DNA of 64,000 bases from Halovibrio variabilis (lineage in GTDB: Bacteria; Pseudomonadota; Gammaproteobacteria; Pseudomonadales; Halomonadaceae), in assembly GCF_007991175.1 (NCBI RefSeq), contig NZ_BJXV01000009.1, positions 124,001-188,000 on the forward strand, in the 5' to 3' direction. The notes below the pieces were generated by a model. The model did not search any database, had not been told where the DNA came from, and worked only from the letters and a program-made list of their open reading frames with translations. Below, in pieces: positions 58,835 to 64,000 of this stretch (position 1 is its first letter; each line of letters opens with the position of its first letter). A program made the position numbers and the translations under genes.

Positions 58835-59263
58835 ATGAAAGTGAACGAGCTTGCCAAACGCGCTGGCGTCACCGCTGAAACCGTACGCCACTATGCTCGC
58901 GAACAGCTACTAGCCCCCGAGCGCCATCCGGATAACGGCTACCAGCTGTTCTCAGATACCGACTTAGAGCGGCTACACTTTATTCAACGAGCACGCAAAT
59001 TAGGTTTTAGCGTGGCGGAAATTCGCGAAATACTCGCCCACGCCGACCAGGGCGACTCACCCTGCCCGCTGGTTCGCGACCTGCTGGCTAGCCGCCTGCC
59101 CCAGGTTCGGGCCCGCATCGCCGAGCTCGAAGCGCTAGCCCAGCGCATGGAGCATGCCCTCGCCAGCTGGCAAGACATGCCCGACGGCACCCCAGACGGT
59201 CACAGCGTGTGCCGGCTGATTGAAAGCTTTCCCGATGCAGCGCCCGCGAAGGAGACACCATGA
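58835..59263 (+). CDS. MerR-family metal-responsive regulator, atypical ligand set
   Basis: A 142-residue MerR-type regulator. The winged helix-turn-helix ([22 protein letters not shown]) is at the N-terminus, then a dimerisation helix, then a metal-binding loop. Cys77 (GDSPCPL) aligns with ZntR Cys79, which is Ser77 in CueR, suggesting a divalent-metal type. However the loop has His123 and Cys126 ([10 protein letters not shown]), while the residue matching ZntR Cys114 is Trp112 and no C-terminal CC occurs. GAGG lies six bases before the ATG. It is coupled to copA by an ATGA overlap; the palindrome in its promoter implies autoregulation. Confidence 0.9.
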   Translation: MKVNELAKRAGVTAETVRHYAREQLLAPERHPDNGYQLFSDTDLERLHFIQRARKLGFSVAEIREILAHADQGDSPCPLVRDLLASRLPQVRARIAELEALAQRMEHALASWQDMPDGTPDGHSVCRLIESFPDAAPAKETP

Positions 59264-61863
59264 GTGACACTAACGCCTCTACTAACGCCCCTAATACAGC
59301 GCGTCACATCGCCAGTGGTGACCCGACGCCTACCACCCGCCATGTGCCGGACATGAGCTGCCAAGGCTGCGTAAAGCGTATGCGCGAAGCCATTCAGCAA
59401 ATCGATCCTAATGCTGATGTCACAGGTACGCCTGACGATAAACGCCTGGAGGTCACCTCCCGCTTAGCGGATGACCAGCTTGACCAGGTATTGGCCGAGG
59501 CAGGCTATCCGCCAGCGGAGGCGGCTTTGGACGAAACAACCCCAGAAGCAACAGCCCCGGCAGAAACAGCAAAGCAACCCGAGACCGCGGCACCCGCTGA
59601 TGCTGAAAAGACCACAAGCGCCCATCGCCAGGGCCAGAAGCAGCGCCTGGCGATTAGCGGTATGACCTGCGCCAGCTGCGTTAAGAGCGTTCAGAAAGCG
59701 CTTGAGCGTACTGAGGGCGTCGATACCGCCAGCGTCAATTTTGGCAGCCACTCCGCCCAGGTGTTTGGCAATGCTAAGCCCCAGGCGTTGGTCGCCGCCG
59801 TGGAATCGGTGGGCTACGGAGCGGAGCCCATCGTCGATATGCGTGAAGCCGAACGTACCCGCGCCGAGCGGGATGCTAAGACCTACCAGCGACGGCTGCG
59901 TGGCAGCGCGATCTCGCTGGCCCTGGCGATCCCCTTGATGCTGAGCATGTGGTTTTTTCACCCTCACCCCGTGGGGCTGGGGCGTGTTTACTGGCTGGTG
60001 ATTGGCCTGCTCACGCTGGGCATTATGGCCTTCCCCGGGCGGCACTTTTTCGTTAACGCCTGGAAGCAGTTCAAGCACCATCAAGCCAATATGGATACGC
60101 TGGTGGCCATGGGCACCGGCACCGCCTGGCTGTACTCCACGGCGGTAGTGCTGTTGGCGCCCTGGCTACCGGACATCGCTCAGGGCATCTATTTTGAAGC
60201 CTCAGCCATGGTGATCGGGCTGATTCTGATCGGCAATGCCATGGAGCTGCGCGCCCGGGGCCGCACCAGCGACGCCTTAAAGCGCCTGCTAGACCTGCAG
60301 AGCCCCACAGCGCGAGTGATACGCGACGGCCAAGAGCAGGAGGTTGAGATTGATGCCGTGCAGACTGGCGACCAGGTACGGGTGCGCCCCGGCGAGCGCT
60401 TGCCGGTGGACGGTGACGTTGTTGAGGGCCAAAGCCATATTGATGAGTCGATGCTTACCGGCGAACCACTACCGGTAGCCAAGCACGTCGGTGATGAGGT
60501 CAGCGCGGGCACAGTGAATGGCCGCGGCGGGCTGGTCTACCAAGCGACCCGAGTGGGCACCGACACCCGCCTGGGGCAAATTACCGAACAGGTCGCCAGC
60601 GCCCAGAACTCGCGCCCGCCGATTGGCGAGCTCGCCGACCAGGTTTCCAGCGTGTTCGTCCCTTCGGTGATGATTATTGCCGTACTCACCGCCCTGGCGT
60701 GGTTCAATTTTGGCCCTGCCCCCGTGGTGATCCATATGCTGGTCACGGCAACAACGGTGCTGATTATTGCCTGCCCCTGCGCACTGGGCCTGGCGACGCC
60801 GATTTCGACCATGATCGGCGTTGGTAAAGCCGCGGAACACGGCGTGCTGGTGCGCAGCGGCGAAGCGCTGCAAACCGCCAGCAAACTCACCACGCTGGTC
60901 GTCGATAAGACCGGCACGCTCACCCAAGGCAAGCCCAGCGTCACCGATGCACAGATGTTTGACGTCGAGCAATCTACCGCGTTGGCGTTGGTGCACGCGC
61001 TGGAGCGCGGCTCCGGACATCCGCTGGCAGCAGCGTTAATGGCCTACGTGGATGAGCACAACGCTGAACCGGCCGAGATCCATGATTTCGACAGCGTGAC
61101 CGGTGGTGGGGTAAAAGCCCAAACCAGCGACGGCCGTGCACTGCTACTCGGCAATGCGCGCCTGCTGAAAGAGGCCGGCGTGGATCTTACAGCGGGTGAA
61201 GAGCAGGCCCGCGCTCTTGAGGAACAGGCCCGCACGCTGGTGTATCTAGCGGTGGATGGCAAACTTGCCGCCCTGTTTGGTATCAGCGACCCGCTTCGCC
61301 ACGACACCTTGGCCGCGATTAAACGCCTGCAAAAAGACGGCTTAACCATTGTGATGTTAACCGGTGACAACGAGCACACCGCCAAGGCCATTGCCCAGGA
61401 AGTCGGCATTGATGAGTACCGCGCGGGCCTGCTACCCGAAGACAAGCACGCCGAGATCGAGCGCCGCCAACAGGCAGGGGAAATCGTTGGCATGGTGGGC
61501 GATGGCATCAACGACGCCCCCGCGCTGGCCCGGGCGAATGTCGGCTTTGCGATTGGCCAAGGCACCGATGTGGCCATCGAGAGCGCAGGCATCACGCTAA
61601 TGCGCGGCTCGCTGCATGGCGTAGCGTCAGCGATAGAGATCAGCCGCGCCACGCTGCGCAATATCAAGCAAAACCTGGTGGGTGCGTTTGGCTATAACGT
61701 GCTGTGCATCCCCATCGCCGCCGGAGTGCTCTACCCGCTCACCGGCACGCTGCTCTCACCCATGATCGCAGGTGCCGCCATGTCGCTGTCATCGATTACC
61801 GTCGTCAGTAACGCCAACCGCTTACGGCTATGGACATCACCCAGCCAGGAGGACGACGCATGA
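59260..61863 (+). CDS. copA: Copper-translocating P1B-type ATPase
   Basis: Pumps Cu(I) out of the cytoplasm. The 867-residue product has two N-terminal metal-binding domains: MSCQGC (Cys34, Cys37) and MTCASC (Cys137, Cys140), joined by an Ala/Glu-rich linker (about 90-125). Eight helices follow with the CPC metal site (505-507), the phosphorylation motif DKTGT (Asp549), [16 protein letters not shown], and the Cu(I) signature GYNVLCIP and [17 protein letters not shown] His-rich HPHP loop is present between the first helices. It overlaps the regulator by four bases, and the next ORF starts in its stop codon. Confidence 0.96.
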   Translation: MSDTNASTNAPNTARHIASGDPTPTTRHVPDMSCQGCVKRMREAIQQIDPNADVTGTPDDKRLEVTSRLADDQLDQVLAEAGYPPAEAALDETTPEATAPAETAKQPETAAPADAEKTTSAHRQGQKQRLAISGMTCASCVKSVQKALERTEGVDTASVNFGSHSAQVFGNAKPQALVAAVESVGYGAEPIVDMREAERTRAERDAKTYQRRLRGSAISLALAIPLMLSMWFFHPHPVGLGRVYWLVIGLLTLGIMAFPGRHFFVNAWKQFKHHQANMDTLVAMGTGTAWLYSTAVVLLAPWLPDIAQGIYFEASAMVIGLILIGNAMELRARGRTSDALKRLLDLQSPTARVIRDGQEQEVEIDAVQTGDQVRVRPGERLPVDGDVVEGQSHIDESMLTGEPLPVAKHVGDEVSAGTVNGRGGLVYQATRVGTDTRLGQITEQVASAQNSRPPIGELADQVSSVFVPSVMIIAVLTALAWFNFGPAPVVIHMLVTATTVLIIACPCALGLATPISTMIGVGKAAEHGVLVRSGEALQTASKLTTLVVDKTGTLTQGKPSVTDAQMFDVEQSTALALVHALERGSGHPLAAALMAYVDEHNAEPAEIHDFDSVTGGGVKAQTSDGRALLLGNARLLKEAGVDLTAGEEQARALEEQARTLVYLAVDGKLAALFGISDPLRHDTLAAIKRLQKDGLTIVMLTGDNEHTAKAIAQEVGIDEYRAGLLPEDKHAEIERRQQAGEIVGMVGDGINDAPALARANVGFAIGQGTDVAIESAGITLMRGSLHGVASAIEISRATLRNIKQNLVGAFGYNVLCIPIAAGVLYPLTGTLLSPMIAGAAMSLSSITVVSNANRLRLWTSPSQEDDA

Positions 61864-61931
61864 GTATATTGATCAACTTGGCAGGCCTGGGACTGATCGC
61901 ACTGATTGTGTGGTGGTTCTGGCTTAGATAG
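61860..61931 (+). CDS. 23-residue hydrophobic peptide translationally coupled to copA
   Basis: ATG overlaps the copA TGA (ATGA), and AGGAGG sits seven bases before it, a strong ribosome binding site within the copA end. The product is a single membrane helix (start MSILINLAG, then [12 protein letters not shown]) ending with TAG. Similar LIVWWFWL segments head small membrane-anchored cupredoxin-like proteins that, as I recall, can follow copper ATPases, so this may be a remnant or a stand-alone accessory peptide. The YitT gene's stop codon lies only six bases further, on the other strand, so no cupredoxin domain follows. Confidence 0.6.
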   Translation: MSILINLAGLGLIALIVWWFWLR

Positions 61932-61937
61932 ATGTTT

Positions 61938-62567
61938 CTAGCTAACCCCAATATAACGCCCTGGCTTATGGTTAAGGGCGATGATTAGGTTGAGGGTCAG
62001 CGCCCCCAGTACCGAGTAGCCCACACGATCCAGTGGCAGCTGAGTCAGCGCAATCAGCAGAATGACGCCATCGATGGCTAGTTGAACATAGCCTGCGCGC
62101 AGGCCGTGTTTATCCTGCAGGTAGAGGGCGAGGATATTGATACCGCCGAGGCTGGTGCGGTGGCGAAACAGCATCAGCATGCCAATGCCCATCAGCGCGC
62201 CGCCCATTAAGGCGGCGTAGAGCGAAGGCACGTTGGCAAACTGCACCCAGCCTTGGGTTAACTCTGAAAACAGCGATACCAAGCCGATGGCGGCGAAGGT
62301 GCGCAGGGTAAAACTCCAACCCATGCGTTTAACCGCCAAGTAGTAAAACGGCAGATTAATGGCAAAAAAGTACACCCCAAAGCCCCAGCCGGTGACACTG
62401 CTGGTCATATAGCTCAACAGCAGCGCCAGGCCCGCCGTACTGCCGGTGAGCAGCACCGCATGGGTGTAAAAGGTGACGCCCAGGGCGACAAAGAAAGTGC
62501 CCAGTAGCATCGCCATGACATCTTCATAGGGGCGATGTTGATCCTTGGGTAAATCTTCCACGCGCAT
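61938..62567 (-). CDS. YitT family membrane protein
   Basis: A 209-residue inner-membrane protein with about five or six hydrophobic segments (first near residues 18-38: MAMLLGTFFVALGVTFY). The pattern LLTGSTAGLALLLSY and RHRTSLGGINILALYLQDKHG marks the YitT/DUF161 family. Its usual C-terminal soluble DUF2179 domain is absent, so this is the short form. Substrate unknown. It converges on the copA operon and is 42 bp from the end of recJ. Confidence 0.88.
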   Translation of the reverse strand: MRVEDLPKDQHRPYEDVMAMLLGTFFVALGVTFYTHAVLLTGSTAGLALLLSYMTSSVTGWGFGVYFFAINLPFYYLAVKRMGWSFTLRTFAAIGLVSLFSELTQGWVQFANVPSLYAALMGGALMGIGMLMLFRHRTSLGGINILALYLQDKHGLRAGYVQLAIDGVILLIALTQLPLDRVGYSVLGALTLNLIIALNHKPGRYIGVS

Positions 62568-62609
62568 GGGGCGTCCTTACTTAGTTGTTAAGGTTATAAA
62601 GCACGTCGT

Positions 62610-64000
62610 TTAAATAGCGCTGGCGTGCTCGACCATCAATTGCAGCGTCTCGCGGCCGCGCCAGCGGTTGCGATTGAGCTTATAGGCGCAGTGTAGCGTA
62701 TCGCCGACGCTAAACCCGGGCAGTTCCCCCGGCGTTAAGGCGCGAAACCAGATCGCTTTGCAGGTCACCGGGCCGGTGGAGAGCTCCAGCATCAGGTGGG
62801 CGCCGTCGGCGCCCACCGGGCGCAGCGCTTCGACGATAAAACGTCCTTCAAACAGCGGCGGGTCGAATTCGCGCCCGTAGGGGCCGAGCGTTTCAATCTC
62901 TTGCAAGGTGGTCAGCGATAGCTGCGCCGTGGAAAGCTCTCCATCGGTCCATAAACGCGGATAGAGCGCCCGACCGCCTAGTTGCTCGCCGACTGCCTGC
63001 AGGAAAGCCGCCTTGAAGGCGTCAAGCTGATCCCGTGGCACGCCCACGCCTGCCGCGCCACTGTGACCACCAAAGCGCGGCAGCGCCTGAGGGGCAATCT
63101 CATAGGTGCGCTGTAAGGCATCGCGTAGGTGTAAGCCATCAATCGAGCGGCCTGAGCCGGTGAGCATGCCCGGCGCCGATGCCTGGGTCAGCACCAGCGC
63201 CGGGCGCCCGTAGGCCTGCACCAACCGCGACGCGACAATCCCCTGCACCCCGGGGTGACCATCTTCCAACAGCACTATCACGGCAGGCTCATCGGCGCTT
63301 AACGCACTCACCGCCAGGGCGCGCGCCTCTTCGGCCATATCGGCCTCAATGGCTTTGCGGGACTGGTTATCCTGATCCAGCACGTCGAGCTGGCGATTGG
63401 CAACGCCATCGTTCTCGGCGAGCATAAAGTGCAGCGCCGCGTAGGGGTCGTCCAGCCGCGAGCGGGCGTTGATGCGCGGCCCCATCTGAAACGCTAGCGT
63501 CTCGGCGTTAAACGGCACGCTGTCAGCACCCAGCCGTGTGGCCATGGCACGCCAGCAAGCGGCGTCCATGCGGTTAATCAGCGTTAAGCCGTGATTGACC
63601 ACCGCGCGGTTGGCGGGGCTGCCGCCCAGCGAAACGCAATCCGCAACCGTACCCAGCGCTACGTAAGAGAGCCAGGGCGACAGTTTGGGCGTCGACGCCG
63701 AAAGCGCGCCCCACTCGATCAGCACGCCACGGGCGAGTGACATCAACAGCCACGCCACCATGCAGCCGGCGATGGTTTTGTCGGGGTAGTCGCAGTCGTC
63801 GCGAGTGGGGTTAACGCAGGCGTAGGCGGAGGGGGGCGGCCCTTCAATCGGCAACGCATGGTGATCGCTGACCACCACATCAATACCCGCGGCTTTTAAG
63901 CGCGCAATGCGCGGCTCATCACTACTGCCACAGTCGGCGGTAATCACCAGGGTGGGAAACGGCTTTTGCGCCAGGGCACGTTCAACCAGCGGCAGGCTAA
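62610..64000 (-). CDS. recJ: Single-stranded-DNA-specific exonuclease RecJ, 5' part outside window
   Basis: 5'-3' exonuclease acting on single-stranded DNA in recombination and mismatch repair. The 463 codons present cover the C-terminal part of the DHH domain, with ITADCG, the DHH motif VVSDHHALP, GTVADCVSLGG, and the DHHA1 domain with RFGGHSGAAGVGV; the last part is the OB fold. The frame runs open to base 64000, so the N-terminus lies outside. The product would be about 570 to 580 residues if full length. Confidence 0.96.
   Translation of the reverse strand, partial: SLPLVERALAQKPFPTLVITADCGSSDEPRIARLKAAGIDVVVSDHHALPIEGPPPSAYACVNPTRDDCDYPDKTIAGCMVAWLLMSLARGVLIEWGALSASTPKLSPWLSYVALGTVADCVSLGGSPANRAVVNHGLTLINRMDAACWRAMATRLGADSVPFNAETLAFQMGPRINARSRLDDPYAALHFMLAENDGVANRQLDVLDQDNQSRKAIEADMAEEARALAVSALSADEPAVIVLLEDGHPGVQGIVASRLVQAYGRPALVLTQASAPGMLTGSGRSIDGLHLRDALQRTYEIAPQALPRFGGHSGAAGVGVPRDQLDAFKAAFLQAVGEQLGGRALYPRLWTDGELSTAQLSLTTLQEIETLGPYGREFDPPLFEGRFIVEALRPVGADGAHLMLELSTGPVTCKAIWFRALTPGELPGFSVGDTLHCAYKLNRNRWRGRETLQLMVEHASAI

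Overview
The window is an almost continuous stretch of core chromosome from a gammaproteobacterium. Gene order (rpsB-tsf-pyrH-frr-uppS-cdsA-dxr-rseP-bamA-skp-lpxD-fabZ-lpxA-lpxB-rnhB-dnaE-accA-tilS; map-glnD-dapC-arsC-like-dapD-dapE; rpmB-rpmG; coaBC-dut-algC-argB; rpoH-ftsX-ftsE-ftsY) follows the Pseudomonas-type arrangement. Together with moderately high GC, acidic proteins, SlmA/SlyX/RpoH and the lipid A and BAM genes, this points to Oceanospirillales, most likely Halomonadaceae (Halomonas-like). That assignment is inference from gene order and protein character; no rRNA gene is present to confirm it.

Layout. Positions 1-20702 (minus strand) hold one long block: translation factors (rpsB, tsf, pyrH, frr), then isoprenoid carrier and phospholipid precursors (uppS, cdsA, dxr), envelope proteolysis and outer-membrane assembly (rseP, bamA, skp), lipid A and fatty acid synthesis (lpxD, fabZ, lpxA, lpxB), then rnhB, dnaE, accA and a truncated tilS. 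A terminator-like hairpin followed by a promoter candidate divides the translation part from the envelope part at about 17.35 kb. Positions 21037-28785 (plus) hold map-glnD and the lysine/diaminopimelate genes dapC, dapD and dapE with an Spx/ArsC-like protein and one unrecognised protein. Positions 28871-35281 hold single genes and short operons, mostly minus: a membrane-anchored cold-shock-domain protein, slyX (plus), ald, a thioesterase, rlmI, mutM, rpmG-rpmB and radC. Positions 35455-40310 (plus) hold coaBC-dut-algC-argB-slmA.

Positions 40414-44407 (minus) hold rpoH and ftsXEY. Then come rsmD and zapB (plus), and a minus run that includes rimI, a probable holD, a bolA-type gene, an MFS exporter, an unknown acidic protein, lysS and prfB with its programmed frameshift. 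Positions 52076-57180 (plus) encode a complete peptide ABC importer with a fused double ATPase. A FadL-type porin (minus) is divergent from a metal-responsive MerR-type regulator plus copper ATPase operon ending in a 23-residue membrane peptide. The window closes with a YitT-family protein and a truncated recJ, both minus.

I see no tRNA, rRNA, CRISPR array, prophage, insertion sequence or obvious island. Only one gap exceeds 300 bp (20703-21036, between rpsB and map); it carries divergent promoter candidates and an rpsB leader hairpin. I found no convincing undescribed multi-gene system. The most interesting items are the small peptide coupled to copA, the regulator with an unusual metal-ligand set, the membrane cold-shock protein, the divergent HolD candidate and a promoter -35 element placed in a terminator loop. 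Start codons were adjusted where Shine-Dalgarno sequence, family length or overlap favoured a site other than the longest frame; several are GTG or TTG.
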